From NCBI GenBank assembly GCA_020852925.1, contig JADYZU010000051.1, positions 33,174 through 97,173 on the forward strand: 64,000 nt of DNA, in the 5' to 3' direction. A program made the translations under genes and the position numbers. Numbering within the stretch: position 1 is the stretch's first letter; every line of letters starts with the position of its first letter. Positions 53,439 through 62,764 of this stretch are shown piece by piece. Source of the stretch: Rubellimicrobium sp. (GTDB taxonomy: Bacteria > Pseudomonadota > Alphaproteobacteria > Rhodobacterales > Rhodobacteraceae). A model generated the notes under the pieces. That model had not been told where the DNA came from. It ran no database searches and saw only the letters and a list, made by a program, of their open reading frames with translations.

Positions 53439-53494
53439 CCTTCATCTTTGCCGAAATACCCCCGGGGGGGTGCGGGGGGGCAGGCAGCCCCCCC
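53439..53494 (-). repeat. Dispersed intergenic element, copy D (between luxI-like gene and rarA)
   Basis: Read on the minus strand: hairpin GGGGGGG-N7-CCCCCCC (53494-53474), then the core CACCCCCCCGGGGGTATTT followed by CGGCAAAGATGAAGG ending at 53439. The hairpin begins 12 bases past the AHL synthase stop and may terminate it; the core ends 43 bases before rarA. Confidence 0.8.
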
Positions 53495-53506
53495 GCCCGC
53501 CGCCGG

Positions 53507-54097
53507 TCACTGGAGCCGCCCTGCAAAGTCGATCCAGACCGCCTGATAGTCGATCCCGCCCATGTTCATGTTGCGCCCCGCCGCCCGCATGTCGAGCTTG
53601 CAACGCGCCGCCCAGCGGTTCCAGTTCGACGGCAGCAACGCCAGCATCCGCCGGATCCGCTCCTCGCGCGCGGTCCGCATCATCTGAAGCACCAGCTTCA
53701 GCCGCACCTGCTGGCGGATCGAGGCGGCGATGTCGGCCGCGACGAAACCGCGCGTCACCTCCCAGATGCCGCCATCGACCGGCGCCTCCTCGTCCAGAAG
53801 ATCGGCCGGGATCGATTCGAGCAACCCGCGCTGCGCATCGCGGATCATGTAGCTGTAGATGCCGCAGCGCGCCGTCGTCGGCGTCATCCGCACCCCGGCC
53901 AGGACCCGCCCCGCGCTGTCATGCACCGCCAGCCAGCGTGACACCGGCGTGTCATACTGGTCGAATTCCATGCCCATGGTCTCGGGCAGTTCCCAGCGGT
54001 TGCGGACGATGAAGGATTCCCGTCTTGCACGAAGGATGTTGGCCAACAACTCGCCATGGTTGTGCATGTTGGCGAAGGAAAGCGTTGTCGAATGCAT
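53507..54097 (-). CDS. LuxI-type acyl-homoserine-lactone synthase
   Basis: 196 residues from ATG 54097. Conserved LuxI residues are all in place: Arg25, Phe29, Trp35, Glu44, Asp46, Asp49 (MGMEFDQYD), Arg70 (AGVRMTPT) and Glu113/Arg116 in WEVTRGF. The enzyme makes a signal from S-adenosylmethionine and an acyl carrier. Chain length cannot be inferred. The Shine-Dalgarno GGAG (minus 54108-54105) is inside the 3' arm of a strong hairpin, suggesting translational control. Directly downstream of the LuxR-type gene. Confidence 0.9.
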   Translation of the reverse strand: MHSTTLSFANMHNHGELLANILRARRESFIVRNRWELPETMGMEFDQYDTPVSRWLAVHDSAGRVLAGVRMTPTTARCGIYSYMIRDAQRGLLESIPADLLDEEAPVDGGIWEVTRGFVAADIAASIRQQVRLKLVLQMMRTAREERIRRMLALLPSNWNRWAARCKLDMRAAGRNMNMGGIDYQAVWIDFAGRLQ

Positions 54098-54101
54098 GTG
54101 G

Positions 54102-54143
54102 CAGCTCCGGTCCAGGGGTGTGGGTATCCGCCCTGCGGAGCTG
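54102..54143 (-). promoter_or_regulatory. Hairpin covering the ribosome site of the luxI-like gene
   Basis: On the minus strand CAGCTCCG (54143-54136) pairs with CGGAGCTG (54109-54102), and adjacent CAGGG (54135-54131) with CCCTG (54117-54113), leaving a 3-base bulge and a 13-base loop. Thirteen pairs in total. The 3' arm contains the GGAG ribosome site, 7 bases from the ATG. Formation would block initiation. There is no T-run, so it is not an obvious terminator. Confidence 0.62.
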
Positions 54144-54158
54144 TGCCGGTGGCCGGGT

Positions 54159-54818
54159 TCACATGAGCCGGTAGTCGCGCGCCCTCTGGATCGCTTCGGT
54201 CGTGGTGCGGGCCAGAAGCGCCGTCCGAGCGGCACTCAGCCTTGCCTTGAAGGCGCTTTCCGAAATCCCGAGACCTGCGGCAGCAGCAGCATGACGATCC
54301 CCCCGCGCGACGCACCGCAGGGCCTCGATCTGGGCATCCGTCAGGGACGCCGGGGGTTCGGTGATGTCGTGCAATCTGCACACCAGTTCCGAGAAGGCCG
54401 TGATTTCCCCGGTGTCGAACTCTCGGTCCCCGCGCGAAGCAGAGGCGATCGTGCGCGACTTCATCGGCCCGCAGGAGATGGCGATTCCATACACCATGCC
54501 AAAGTCCCGTGCCTGTCCGAGGATATCGAACGGGTCGGGAATCGTGATCTCGCTCCACCGTGTTGCGCCGATCGCAGAAAACCCCCAGGCAATGATCGGA
54601 TCGCGGAGCGCATAGGCCTCCTCTGTATATCTGTCCGTCCAGCCCTGCGGATAGGTCTGGTGATGCAGGAGCGGCAGGGCAAAGCGGATGTGCAGGGCAA
54701 AGAAGAACCCGCCCGGCGCCAGCTTGGCCATTTCCTCCGTGTAACCCTCGATTCCGGACCGCAGCGACATGCCCTCATAGGACGACAGGGTTCCGGCGTC
54801 GTCAACCATGAATTGCAT
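54159..54818 (-). CDS. LuxR-type quorum-sensing regulator
   Basis: 219 residues from ATG 54818. The N-terminal autoinducer-binding domain keeps the residues that contact the lactone: Trp60, Tyr64, Asp73, Pro74 and Trp88 (QGWTDRYTEEAYALRDP). The C-terminal HTH (LTDAQIEALRCVARGDRHAA, LGISESAFKARL) is somewhat divergent, lacking the usual TVxxH. Starts at 54824 (GTG) or 54809 (ATG) are possible. The synthase gene follows by 61 bases. It lies 94 bases after rplQ, with a terminator between. Confidence 0.85.
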   Translation of the reverse strand: MQFMVDDAGTLSSYEGMSLRSGIEGYTEEMAKLAPGGFFFALHIRFALPLLHHQTYPQGWTDRYTEEAYALRDPIIAWGFSAIGATRWSEITIPDPFDILGQARDFGMVYGIAISCGPMKSRTIASASRGDREFDTGEITAFSELVCRLHDITEPPASLTDAQIEALRCVARGDRHAAAAAGLGISESAFKARLSAARTALLARTTTEAIQRARDYRLM

Positions 54819-54862
54819 CGCCACAACCGATCCGCGCAAATGGACGACCCCCGGAACGGCAA

Positions 54863-54890
54863 AGGCCCCGCACCGGCGGGTGCGGGGCCT
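54863..54890 (-). terminator. Terminator of the ribosomal operon, after rplQ
   Basis: AGGCCCCGCACC and GGTGCGGGGCCT form 12 perfect pairs around a 4-base loop, and the minus strand continues with TTT... only briefly. Strong stem but short T-run, so read-through into the LuxR-type gene is conceivable. Confidence 0.75.
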
Positions 54891-54912
54891 CGTGTTGACG
54901 GCAGGGCGGTGA

Positions 54913-55332
54913 TCAGTCCTCGGCGGCCTCGGCCGCGGCCAGACGGGCCCGATCGGCGGCGCCCTTGGCGTCACGGTCGCGGTCGACCAGTTCGATGATC
55001 GCCATCGGCGCCATGTCGCCATAGCGGAAACCGGCCTTCAGCACCCGGCAGTATCCGCCCTGACGGTCCTTGTAGCGCGGCGCCAGGACATCGAACAGCT
55101 TGGACACATGCTGGTCCTGCTTCAGTTGCGCCGCGGCGCCGCGGCGCGAATTCAGGTCGCCGCGCTTGCCCAGCGTGATCAGCTTGTCGATCACGCGCTT
55201 CAGTTCCTTGGCCTTGGGCAGCGTGGTCTTGATCTGCTCGTGTTCGATGAGCGATCCGGCCATGTTCGCGAACAGCGCCTTGCGGTGCTCGTGGGTGCGG
55301 TTGAGGCGGCGGTAGCCGTTGCCGTGGTTCAT
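54913..55332 (-). CDS. rplQ: Ribosomal protein L17
   Basis: 139 residues. [20 protein letters not shown] and [20 protein letters not shown] are the L17 signature; [23 protein letters not shown] closes the core. L17 lies near the peptide exit tunnel. Last gene of the alpha operon; the gap to rpoA holds two hairpins. Confidence 0.97.
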   Translation of the reverse strand: MNHGNGYRRLNRTHEHRKALFANMAGSLIEHEQIKTTLPKAKELKRVIDKLITLGKRGDLNSRRGAAAQLKQDQHVSKLFDVLAPRYKDRQGGYCRVLKAGFRYGDMAPMAIIELVDRDRDAKGAADRARLAAAEAAED

Positions 55333-55406
55333 GATGTCATCCTTTCTTGTGCTTTGTCCGGCGGCCCTGCGGGCCGCTCACCTTGGGGCATGAAGCCCGG
55401 TCGTCG

Positions 55407-55438
55407 GGGGCACGAAATTTCGCGAAATTTCCTGCCCC
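55407..55438 (-). other. Palindromic hairpin just after rpoA
   Basis: GGGGCA (55407-55412) pairs with TGCCCC (55433-55438), and GAAATTTC (55414-55421) with GAAATTTC (55424-55431), with one mismatch and a tiny loop. The central 18 bases are a perfect AT-rich palindrome in a very GC-rich region, 4 bases past the rpoA stop. No T-run follows. A second hairpin, GCGGCCC-TGC-GGGCCGC, lies at 55361-55377. Confidence 0.6.
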
Positions 55439-55442
55439 CCCG

Positions 55443-56459
55443 TCAGAACTGGTCCTCGAACTTCTTGGCCAGGTCGTCGATGTTCTCGGGCGGCCAGTCC
55501 TCGACTTCCATGCCAAGGTGCAGCCCCATGCCCGAAAGCACTTCCTTGATCTCGTTCAGCGACTTGCGCCCGAAGTTCGGGGTGCGCAGCATCTCGGCCT
55601 CGGTCTTCTGGATGAGGTCGCCGATATAGACGATGTTGTCGTTCTTCAGGCAGTTGGCCGAGCGCACCGACAGTTCGAGTTCGTCCACCTTCTTCAGCAG
55701 CAGCGGGTTGAACTCCAGCCCGTCCTCGATCGAGGAAGCGGAGGCCGATTCCGGCTCGTCGAAGTTCACGAAGATCGACAGTTGATCCTGAAGGATGCGC
55801 GCCGCATAGGCCACCGCATCATCCGGGCTGAGCGAGCCGTCGGTCTCGATCTTCATGGTCAGCTTGTCATAGTCGAGCACCTGCCCCTCGCGGGTCGGCG
55901 TCACTTCGTAGCTGACCTTGCGCACCGGCGAATAGATCGCGTCGATGGCGATCAGGCCGATCGGCGCATCCTCGGGCTTGTTCTTGTCGGCCGCGACATA
56001 GCCCTTGCCGGTGTTGACCGTCAGTTCCATGTAGAGCGACGCGCCATCGTCGAGATGACAGATGGTGTGGTCGCGGTTCAGGATCTCGATCCCGGCGGTC
56101 TCGGTGATGTCGCCGGCGGTCACGCGCCCGGGGCCGCGCGCCTGCACGGTCAGCCGCTTGGGCCCGTCCACATCCATGCGCAGCGCCACGCCCTTGAGGT
56201 TCAGGACGATGTCGGTCACGTCCTCGCGCACGCCCGAGATCGACGAGAATTCATGCAGCACGTTGTCGATCTGCACCGAGGTGATCGCCGCCCCCTGCAG
56301 CGAAGACAGGAGCACGCGGCGCAGCGCGTTCCCGAGGGTGAGGCCGAAGCCCCGCTCGAGCGGCTCCGCGACGACGGTCGCGTGGCGGGCGGGGTCGTTG
56401 CCCGGGCGCACGTCAAGTTGCGCCGGCTTGATGAGGTCTGACCAGTTCTTGTGGATCAT
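55443..56459 (-). CDS. rpoA: RNA polymerase alpha subunit
   Basis: 338 residues. The N-terminal assembly domain has [20 protein letters not shown], and the C-terminal DNA-binding domain has [14 protein letters not shown] and [16 protein letters not shown] with the Arg and Asn that touch UP elements. Start MIHKNW at 56459; four codons upstream are open but not conserved. Between rpsK and rplQ as usual. Confidence 0.98.
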   Translation of the reverse strand: MIHKNWSDLIKPAQLDVRPGNDPARHATVVAEPLERGFGLTLGNALRRVLLSSLQGAAITSVQIDNVLHEFSSISGVREDVTDIVLNLKGVALRMDVDGPKRLTVQARGPGRVTAGDITETAGIEILNRDHTICHLDDGASLYMELTVNTGKGYVAADKNKPEDAPIGLIAIDAIYSPVRKVSYEVTPTREGQVLDYDKLTMKIETDGSLSPDDAVAYAARILQDQLSIFVNFDEPESASASSIEDGLEFNPLLLKKVDELELSVRSANCLKNDNIVYIGDLIQKTEAEMLRTPNFGRKSLNEIKEVLSGMGLHLGMEVEDWPPENIDDLAKKFEDQF

Positions 56460-56523
56460 GCGTCCCTCCATTCCAGCCGCCCCCCATGTCCGAAAGGGGC
56501 AGGCACCCGAGGTTGAATCGCGA

Positions 56524-56556
56524 AGGCAGGGCCGCGTGACGGACGCGGCCCTGCCT
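56524..56556 (-). other. Fourteen-bp hairpin between rpsK and rpoA
   Basis: AGGCAGGGCCGCGT (56524-56537) and ACGCGGCCCTGCCT (56543-56556) pair perfectly around a 5-base loop, 13 bases past the rpsK stop. It resembles a terminator without a T-run and would sit inside an operon that must be read through. Confidence 0.7.
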
Positions 56557-56569
56557 GCAATGTCTTGCG

Positions 56570-56962
56570 TCAGACGCGCCGGCGCTTGGGCGGGCGGCAG
56601 CCGTTGTGCGCGATCGGCGTCACGTCGCGGATCGAGGTGATCGAGAGCCCGACCGCTGCCAGCGCGCGCAGGGCCGATTCACGGCCCGAACCGGGGCCCT
56701 GCACCTCGACCTCGAGGGTCTTGACCCCATGTTCCTGCGCCTTGCGGCCCGCATCCTCGGCGGCCATCTGCGCAGCGTAGGGGGTGGACTTGCGCGATCC
56801 CTTGAAGCCCATCGTGCCGGCGGACGACCACGAGATCGCGTTGCCCTGCACGTCGGAAATCAGGATCTTGGTATTGTTGAACGAGGAATTCACATGCGCC
56901 ACACCGGCGGCGATGTTCTTGGAGACCTTCTTCTTGCCCCCGCGGCGGGTATCACGAGCCAT
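56570..56962 (-). CDS. rpsK: Ribosomal protein S11
   Basis: 130 residues. [20 protein letters not shown] and the closing [20 protein letters not shown] with the basic tail are S11. It forms part of the 30S platform. 12 bases after rpsM. Confidence 0.98.
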   Translation of the reverse strand: MARDTRRGGKKKVSKNIAAGVAHVNSSFNNTKILISDVQGNAISWSSAGTMGFKGSRKSTPYAAQMAAEDAGRKAQEHGVKTLEVEVQGPGSGRESALRALAAVGLSITSIRDVTPIAHNGCRPPKRRRV

Positions 56963-56974
56963 CTGGGTGTCTCC

Positions 56975-57343
56975 TTACTTCTTCTTGCCGGCGATCGGCT
57001 TGGCCGGGCCCTTGCGGGTGCGGGCGTTCGTGTGGGTGCGCTGGCCGCGAACCGGCAGGTTCTTGCGGTGGCGCAGGCCACGGTAGCAGCCCAGGTCCAT
57101 CAGCCGCTTGATGTTCATCTGCGTCTCGCGGCGCAGGTCGCCCTCGACGGTCAGGTTCGCGTCGATATATTCGCGGATCGCCAGGATTTCGGCATCCGAC
57201 AGGTCGTTGACGCGGCGGGTCTCGTCGATCTTGACCGCTTCGCAGATCTGGTGGGCGAAATGCGGGCCGATGCCCGTGATGTAGGTGAGGGCGATGGGAA
57301 CCCGCTTTGCGGTCGGGATGTTCACGCCGGCAATACGTGCCAC
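56975..57343 (-). CDS. rpsM: Ribosomal protein S13
   Basis: 122 residues from GTG 57343 ([20 protein letters not shown]). An AGGAAAG ribosome site lies 4 bases upstream, deciding this start over an ATG further up. [20 protein letters not shown] is typical. Probably the first gene of a transcript with its own promoter. Confidence 0.97.
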   Translation of the reverse strand: MARIAGVNIPTAKRVPIALTYITGIGPHFAHQICEAVKIDETRRVNDLSDAEILAIREYIDANLTVEGDLRRETQMNIKRLMDLGCYRGLRHRKNLPVRGQRTHTNARTRKGPAKPIAGKKK

Positions 57344-57490
57344 GTAGCTTTCCTTTCGTTGCGGTTCCGTAGCGCCGAAACCTTTTTTCACAACTGCGGC
57401 GGGCTGCCCCGCCGCCGGGTGAGGTGGTCTGACGGCGCAGGCGCCGCCAAGCGAATCGTCCCCGCGACCGTGGCCGCAGGGGGATGCGGC

Positions 57491-57519
57491 TGATTAGAGA
57501 CGGGGCGCATCCGCGTCAA
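57491..57519 (-). promoter_or_regulatory. Internal promoter for rpsM-rpsK-rpoA-rplQ
   Basis: On the minus strand TTGACG (57519-57514) and TAATCA (57496-57491) with a 17-bp spacer, in the 196-base adk-rpsM gap. A leader of about 140 bases with a GC hairpin (GGCGGGGCAGCCCGCC region) would follow, a candidate for autogenous control. Confidence 0.55.
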
Positions 57520-57539
57520 GCCCCGAAGGACCGGCGCGC

Positions 57540-58205
57540 TCAGCCCGGGCCGGCGGTTCCGTCCAGGATCGCGGCGATTGCCGCCGAGACATCGGCGATA
57601 TCCGCAAGGCCATCGACCCCGCGCAGCAGCCCCTTGGCGTGGTAATAGCCGACCAGCGGCGAAGTCTGCTTGTAATAGGCCAGAAGCCGCACGCGCAGGC
57701 TGTCGGCGTTGTCGTCGCCGCGCCGCTTGAAGGTGGTGCCGCCGCAGGTGACACAGCGCCCGTCGCCCGGGATCGGGCGGGTGCGGTCGTGATAGACCTC
57801 ACCGCAGGTGCCACAGGTGGACCGGCCCGAGACCCGGTCGACCAGGGCCTCGTCATCGACCTGCATGGCGATGACATGGTCGATCCGCTGCCCCAGTTCG
57901 CCCATGAGCGCGCCAAGCGCGTCCGCCTGCGGCAAGGTGCGGGGAAAGCCGTCAAAGATGTAGCCGCCCCCTGCCCCGCCGGCGTTCAGCCGTTCGCGGA
58001 TCAGGCCGATCACGATCTCGTCGGTGACCAGATGGCCCTGGTCCATGACTTCGGCCACCCGCCGCCCCATCTCGGTGCCGGAGCTGCGCGCGTCGCGCAG
58101 CATGTCGCCGGTCGAGAGCTGGACCATGCCGCGCGACTCGACCAGGAGGCGGGCCTGCGTGCCCTTGCCCGCCCCCGGCGGGCCCAGAAGGATGAGGTTC
58201 GTCAT
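57540..58205 (-). CDS. adk: Adenylate kinase (zinc-lid form)
   Basis: 221 residues. P-loop [12 protein letters not shown], the NMP-binding part, FDGFPRT, and a lid with four cysteines (CGTCGEVY and CVTC) that bind structural zinc. It interconverts ATP and AMP with two ADP. Overlaps secY by 4 bases, the standard spc-operon place in this group. Confidence 0.97.
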   Translation of the reverse strand: MTNLILLGPPGAGKGTQARLLVESRGMVQLSTGDMLRDARSSGTEMGRRVAEVMDQGHLVTDEIVIGLIRERLNAGGAGGGYIFDGFPRTLPQADALGALMGELGQRIDHVIAMQVDDEALVDRVSGRSTCGTCGEVYHDRTRPIPGDGRCVTCGGTTFKRRGDDNADSLRVRLLAYYKQTSPLVGYYHAKGLLRGVDGLADIADVSAAIAAILDGTAGPG

Positions 58206-59572
58206 CTGCGCGCGGGCCCCCGCGGCTTGGGCTTGGAGCCGGAACGGCGGCCGCGCAGTTGCGAACGCTCGATCAGGCCTTCGTACTGATGCGCCAGAAG
58301 ATGCGACTGGATCTGCTGGATCGTGTCCATCCCGACCGAAACCACGATCAGGATCGAGGTGCCGCCGAAATAGAACGGGATCGACAGTTCATAGCGCAGC
58401 AGTTCCGGCAGCAGGCAGACCAGCGTCAGATAGCCCGACCCGAGGACAAGGATGCGCGCCACCACATAGTCCAGGAATTCGGCGGTCTTGGCGCCCGGAC
58501 GGATGCCGGGGACGAAACCGTTCTGGCTCTTGAGGTTGTCGGCCACGTCCTCGGTCTTGAACGCCACTTCGCTGGTGTAGAAGTAGGTGAAGAACACGAT
58601 CATGCCCGCGTAGAACAGCAGGTAGAGCGGCTGACCCGGCCCGAAATAGGCCAGAAGCCAGATCATCACCGGGCCGGTGGTGCCGGACTGGCTGAAGGTC
58701 GAGATCGTGGTCGGCAGCAGCAGCAGCGCCGAGGCGAAGATCGGCGGGATCACGCCCGAGGGGTTGATCTTGATCGGCAGGTGCGAGGTGCCGCCGTCAT
58801 AGATCTTCATGCCCACCTGACGCTTGGGATACTGGATCGGGATCTTGCGCAGCGACCGCTCCATGAACACCATGAAGGTGAGCGCGACCGCGAACATGAC
58901 GATGACGCCCAGCACCACCGGCATCGACACGACCCCCGATTGCCCCTGCGCCAGGAATTGCGCGGCGGCGGCCGGGATTTCGGCGATGATGCCGACAAAG
59001 ATGATGAGCGAGATGCCGTTGCCGATCCCGCGAGAGGTGATCTGTTCGCCCACCCACATGAGAAACAGCGTCCCGCCGACCAGCGTGATGACGCAGGAGG
59101 CTATGAAGAACCAGCCCGGATTGGCGACAAGGTTCCCGGCCTCGAGGCTCACCGCAAGGCCGTAGGCCTGGAAGGTGGCGAGGATGACGGTGAAATACCG
59201 GGTATACTGGTTGATCTTCTTGCGCCCGGCCTCGCCTTCCTTGCGAAGCTGCTTCAGCGGCTCGTACATCGAGGCGACAAGCTGCACGATGATCGAGGCC
59301 GAGATGTAGGGCATGATGCCCAGGGCGAAGATGCCCATCCGGGCAAGCGCGCCGCCGGTGAACATGGTCAGGATCCCGCCGATGCCGGCGGCCGCGCCCT
59401 CCATGAAGTCGCGCAGCGCGGCGCCGTCGATGCCCGGCACCGGAATGTAGGTGCCAAGGCGGTAGACCAGAAGCAGAAGGATGGTGAAGACGATGCGCTG
59501 CCGCAGTTCGGTCGCCTTGCCAAGGGCGGACCAACTCAGGTTGGCGGCCATCTGTTCGGCTGCAGATGCCAT
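58202..59572 (-). CDS. secY: Protein translocase subunit SecY
   Basis: 456 residues and ten membrane helices. [42 protein letters not shown] and the basic cytoplasmic loop [12 protein letters not shown] are SecY hallmarks. It forms the export channel. Between rplO and adk. Confidence 0.98.
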   Translation of the reverse strand: MASAAEQMAANLSWSALGKATELRQRIVFTILLLLVYRLGTYIPVPGIDGAALRDFMEGAAAGIGGILTMFTGGALARMGIFALGIMPYISASIIVQLVASMYEPLKQLRKEGEAGRKKINQYTRYFTVILATFQAYGLAVSLEAGNLVANPGWFFIASCVITLVGGTLFLMWVGEQITSRGIGNGISLIIFVGIIAEIPAAAAQFLAQGQSGVVSMPVVLGVIVMFAVALTFMVFMERSLRKIPIQYPKRQVGMKIYDGGTSHLPIKINPSGVIPPIFASALLLLPTTISTFSQSGTTGPVMIWLLAYFGPGQPLYLLFYAGMIVFFTYFYTSEVAFKTEDVADNLKSQNGFVPGIRPGAKTAEFLDYVVARILVLGSGYLTLVCLLPELLRYELSIPFYFGGTSILIVVSVGMDTIQQIQSHLLAHQYEGLIERSQLRGRRSGSKPKPRGPARR

Positions 59573-59678
59573 GAAGGGCTCTCTCTGTCAGGACAACGCC
59601 GCCGGACCGTGGTCACGGTCGGCGGCGCGTGTGAACGCTGTCACGGGTTTAGGCCCCGGCACGCCGGGGCACAAGCCG

Positions 59679-60155
59679 TCATTCGGCCGTGGCCGCCGCC
59701 TGGCTGACCGTGAGCGTGCCGCCCGCCTTCTCGACCGCGGCGACCGCGCCCTTGCTGGCGCCGGTGACGCTGATCGCGGCCTTCACGGTGATCTCGCCCT
59801 TGGCGAGGACGCGCACGCCGTCCAGCTTGCGCCGGATCACGCCGGAGGCCAGCAGCACATCCTCGGTGATGGCGGCGGTGGCGTCGATCTTGCCGGCGTC
59901 GATGAACTTCTGGATCAGGCCCAGGTTCACCACCGCGTATTCCTTGCGGTTCGGCTTGACAAAGCCGCGCTTGGGCAGTCGCTGGTAAAGCGGCATCTGC
60001 CCGCCCTCGTAGCCCCCGAGCGCCACGCCCGAACGGGACTTCTGGCCCTTGATGCCGCGGCCGGCGGTCTTGCCCAGACCCGAACCCGGGCCACGGCCCA
60101 CGCGGACCTTCTTCTTGGTCGCGCCGGGATTGTCGCGCAGTTCATGTAGTTTCAT
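59679..60155 (-). CDS. rplO: Ribosomal protein L15
   Basis: 158 residues. [40 protein letters not shown] and [15 protein letters not shown] are L15. ATG 60155 follows AAGGAGAG. A 194-base structured gap separates it from rpmD. Confidence 0.98.
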   Translation of the reverse strand: MKLHELRDNPGATKKKVRVGRGPGSGLGKTAGRGIKGQKSRSGVALGGYEGGQMPLYQRLPKRGFVKPNRKEYAVVNLGLIQKFIDAGKIDATAAITEDVLLASGVIRRKLDGVRVLAKGEITVKAAISVTGASKGAVAAVEKAGGTLTVSQAAATAE

Positions 60156-60292
60156 GTCGCTCTCTCCTTGCCGGATACAGGCCCCGAGCGTCGGGCCGAC
60201 CACGGCATGCTGATGTGAAGGGCCCTGCGGCCACCCGCGGGCCTTTAGCCGAGGGGCGCGGCCGATGCAAGCACCGCCCGCCCCGAAGATGT

Positions 60293-60326
60293 GCAGACGC
60301 CCCGGCCGGCAGGTCGGGGCGTCTGC
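60293..60326 (-). other. Hairpin in the rpmD-rplO gap
   Basis: GCAGACGCCCC (60293-60303) pairs perfectly with GGGGCGTCTGC (60316-60326), 24 bases after the rpmD stop. A second imperfect stem lies near 60218-60247. No T-run after the first stem. The 194-base gap has no gene. Confidence 0.6.
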
Positions 60327-60349
60327 GGGTCAGTCGGGGAAACCGGGCC

Positions 60350-60538
60350 TCAGCCCCGTTCCTCGATGATCTTCACCAGATGCGGGACCGCGTTGACCAT
60401 GCCGCGCACCGAGGGGGTATCCTCGAGTTCGCGGGTCTTGTGCATCTTGTTCAGGCCCAGCCCGATCAGCGTCTGACGCTGCACTTCGGGACGGCGGATG
60501 GGCGAACCCACCTGCTTCACGACGATGGTCTTGGCCAT
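60350..60538 (-). CDS. rpmD: Ribosomal protein L30
   Basis: 62 residues. [20 protein letters not shown] and [20 protein letters not shown] are L30. Three bases after rpsE. Confidence 0.97.
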   Translation of the reverse strand: MAKTIVVKQVGSPIRRPEVQRQTLIGLGLNKMHKTRELEDTPSVRGMVNAVPHLVKIIEERG

Positions 60539-60541
60539 TGC

Positions 60542-61105
60542 TTATGCCTCCACGGTCTCGGCGGCGGCATCGGGCTTGCGCAGGATGTCGCCGACCTTCT
60601 TGCCGCGCCGCTGCGCCACCGCCCGCGGCGACTGCTCGCGCAGCAGGCCGTCAAAGGTGGCGCGGATCATGTTGTAGGGGTTCTGCGAACCGAGCGACTT
60701 GGACACCACGTCCTGGACACCCAGCATCTCGAACACCGCGCGCATCGGGCCGCCGGCGATGATGCCGGTCCCCGCCACGGCGGTGCGCATCACCACGCGG
60801 CCGGCGCCGTGGCGCCCTTCCATGTCGTGATGCAGGGTGCGGCCGTCCCGAAGCGGCACGCGGATCATGCTGCGCTTGGCCTGTTCGGTCGCCTTGCGGA
60901 TCGCCTCGGGCACTTCCTTGGCCTTGCCCTTGCCGAAACCGACGCGGCCCTTCTGGTCGCCGACCACGACGAGAGCGGCAAAGCCGAAGCGCTTGCCCCC
61001 CTTCACCGTCTTCGAGACCCGGTTGATCGCCACCAGACGGTCGGCGAATTCGGGGGCCGCTTCCTCGCGGTCGCGGCGATCCCGACGATGTTCACGTTCT
61101 GCCAT
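60542..61105 (-). CDS. rpsE: Ribosomal protein S5
   Basis: 187 residues. [37 protein letters not shown] sequence and [20 protein letters not shown] are S5. It lies at the mRNA entry site and affects decoding accuracy. The short tail ends in VEA. Confidence 0.98.
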   Translation of the reverse strand: MAEREHRRDRRDREEAAPEFADRLVAINRVSKTVKGGKRFGFAALVVVGDQKGRVGFGKGKAKEVPEAIRKATEQAKRSMIRVPLRDGRTLHHDMEGRHGAGRVVMRTAVAGTGIIAGGPMRAVFEMLGVQDVVSKSLGSQNPYNMIRATFDGLLREQSPRAVAQRRGKKVGDILRKPDAAAETVEA

Positions 61106-61115
61106 GACCGTCTCC

Positions 61116-61475
61116 TCAGATCTTCAGGCCGGCTTCGCGCGCGGCATCGGCAAGCGCCTTGACCTTCCCGTGAAAGAGAAAGCCGCCACGATCGAAATAG
61201 GCCTCTTCGATGCCCTTCGCGCGGGCACGCTCGGCAATCGTGGCGCCCACCTTGGCGGCGGCCTCCAGATTGTTCTTGCCGACGATGCCCAGATCCTTCT
61301 CGAGGCTCGAGGCCGAAGCGACGGTCACGCCGTTCACGTCGTCGATGAGCTGGGCCGAGATGTTCTTGAGCGAACGATGGACCGAGAGGCGCAGCCGCCC
61401 GGTGTTCACCGCCTTGAGCTTGTTTCTCACGCGCTGGCGGCGCTTCAGAAACAGTTCGCGTTTCGTATTTGCCAT
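61116..61475 (-). CDS. rplR: Ribosomal protein L18
   Basis: 119 residues. [20 protein letters not shown] and [13 protein letters not shown], with the closing [20 protein letters not shown], are L18. It binds 5S rRNA. Between rplF and rpsE. Confidence 0.98.
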   Translation of the reverse strand: MANTKRELFLKRRQRVRNKLKAVNTGRLRLSVHRSLKNISAQLIDDVNGVTVASASSLEKDLGIVGKNNLEAAAKVGATIAERARAKGIEEAYFDRGGFLFHGKVKALADAAREAGLKI

Positions 61476-61486
61476 GATCAGCGCCC

Positions 61487-62020
61487 TTACTTCTTCTTGC
61501 CTTCCTTGCGGAAGATGAACTCGCCCCGATAGCGGATGCCCTTGCCCTTGTAGGGCTCGGGCGGCCGGAATTCGCGGATGTTGGCCGCGACCTGGCCGAC
61601 GCGCTGCGCGTCGATCCCCTCGACCACGATCTCGGTCTGCTTGGGGGCGGTGATGGTCACATCCGCCGGCACCGGAAACTCGACGTCATGGGTATAGCCC
61701 ACGGCAAGCTTTAGGACATTGCCCTGCATCTGCACGCGGTAGCCCACCCCGGTCACGTCGAGTTCCTTGCGGAAGCCGGTAGAGACGCCGGTGACGAGGT
61801 TCTCGATCACCGAACGCGCCATGCCCCACTGCTGGCGGGCGCGCTTGGACATGCCCCGCGGCGTGACCTTGATCGCGCCGTCCTCTTGCGACAGCGTGAT
61901 ATCGTCGGTGGCGGTAAAGCTGAGGCTGCCCTTGGGCCCCTTCACCTCGATGGTCTGGCCGGAGATGGTGGCCGAGACCCCCTTGGCAAGGGGGACGGGC
62001 TTCTTGCCGATACGCGACAT
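61487..62020 (-). CDS. rplF: Ribosomal protein L6
   Basis: 177 residues from ATG 62020 ([15 protein letters not shown]). Closing region [19 protein letters not shown] is the L6 signature. The open frame upstream is shadow of rpsH. Confidence 0.98.
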   Translation of the reverse strand: MSRIGKKPVPLAKGVSATISGQTIEVKGPKGSLSFTATDDITLSQEDGAIKVTPRGMSKRARQQWGMARSVIENLVTGVSTGFRKELDVTGVGYRVQMQGNVLKLAVGYTHDVEFPVPADVTITAPKQTEIVVEGIDAQRVGQVAANIREFRPPEPYKGKGIRYRGEFIFRKEGKKK

Positions 62021-62033
62021 TGGCCGGTCCTCC

Positions 62034-62426
62034 TCAGAACACGGTGCACAGCACTTCGCCGCCGACATTGGCAGCGCGTGCATGTGCATCCGACATGACG
62101 CCCTTGGGCGTGGACACGATCGAGACGCCCAGACCGCCGCGCACCTGCGGCAGTTCGGACACCCCGAGATAGACCCGGCGGCCCGGCTTGGACACGCGCT
62201 TGATCTCGCGGATGACGGGGGTGCCGTCAAAGTACTTCAGCGCGATTTCAAGGGCCGGATGGCCGTTCGCATCCACGGACTGTTCATAGCCGCGGATGTA
62301 GCCTTCGTCCTTGAGCACGTCGAGCACCCAGGCCCGCAGCTTGGAAGCGGGGGTCGAGACGGTGGACTTGTGCCGCGCCTGCGCGTTGCGGATGCGGGTC
62401 AGCATATCGCCGATAGGATCGTTCAT
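62034..62426 (-). CDS. rpsH: Ribosomal protein S8
   Basis: 130 residues. [20 protein letters not shown] and [20 protein letters not shown] are S8. In E. coli S8 represses the spc operon by binding near rplE; whether that applies here is unknown. Confidence 0.98.
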   Translation of the reverse strand: MNDPIGDMLTRIRNAQARHKSTVSTPASKLRAWVLDVLKDEGYIRGYEQSVDANGHPALEIALKYFDGTPVIREIKRVSKPGRRVYLGVSELPQVRGGLGVSIVSTPKGVMSDAHARAANVGGEVLCTVF

Positions 62427-62440
62427 TCTCAATCCCTCCC

Positions 62441-62746
62441 TTACCAGCTCGACTTGACCAGGCCCGGAATCTCGCCGTTCGAGCCAAGCTCGCGCAGCAT
62501 GATCCGGCTGACCTTGAGCTTGCGGTAATAGGCGTGCGGACGCCCCGTAAGCTGGCAACGGTTGTGGAGACGGGTGGCGGAGGAGTTGCGCGGCATCTGC
62601 GCAAGCTTGAGCGTCGCCTTGAAGCGCTCTTCCACCGGCTTGGAGCGGTCGTTCACGATTTCCTTGAGCGCGGCCCGCTTGGCGGCATGTTGCGCCACCA
62701 GCGCCTCGCGCTTCTTCTCGCGTTCGACCATGGATTTCTTTGCCAT
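62441..62746 (-). CDS. rpsN: Ribosomal protein S14
   Basis: 101 residues. [17 protein letters not shown] and [20 protein letters not shown] are S14. It lacks the zinc cysteines of the short form, so it is the long C-minus type. Confidence 0.98.
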   Translation of the reverse strand: MAKKSMVEREKKREALVAQHAAKRAALKEIVNDRSKPVEERFKATLKLAQMPRNSSATRLHNRCQLTGRPHAYYRKLKVSRIMLRELGSNGEIPGLVKSSW

Positions 62747-62764
62747 ATCAGTTTCCTCGCGAGA

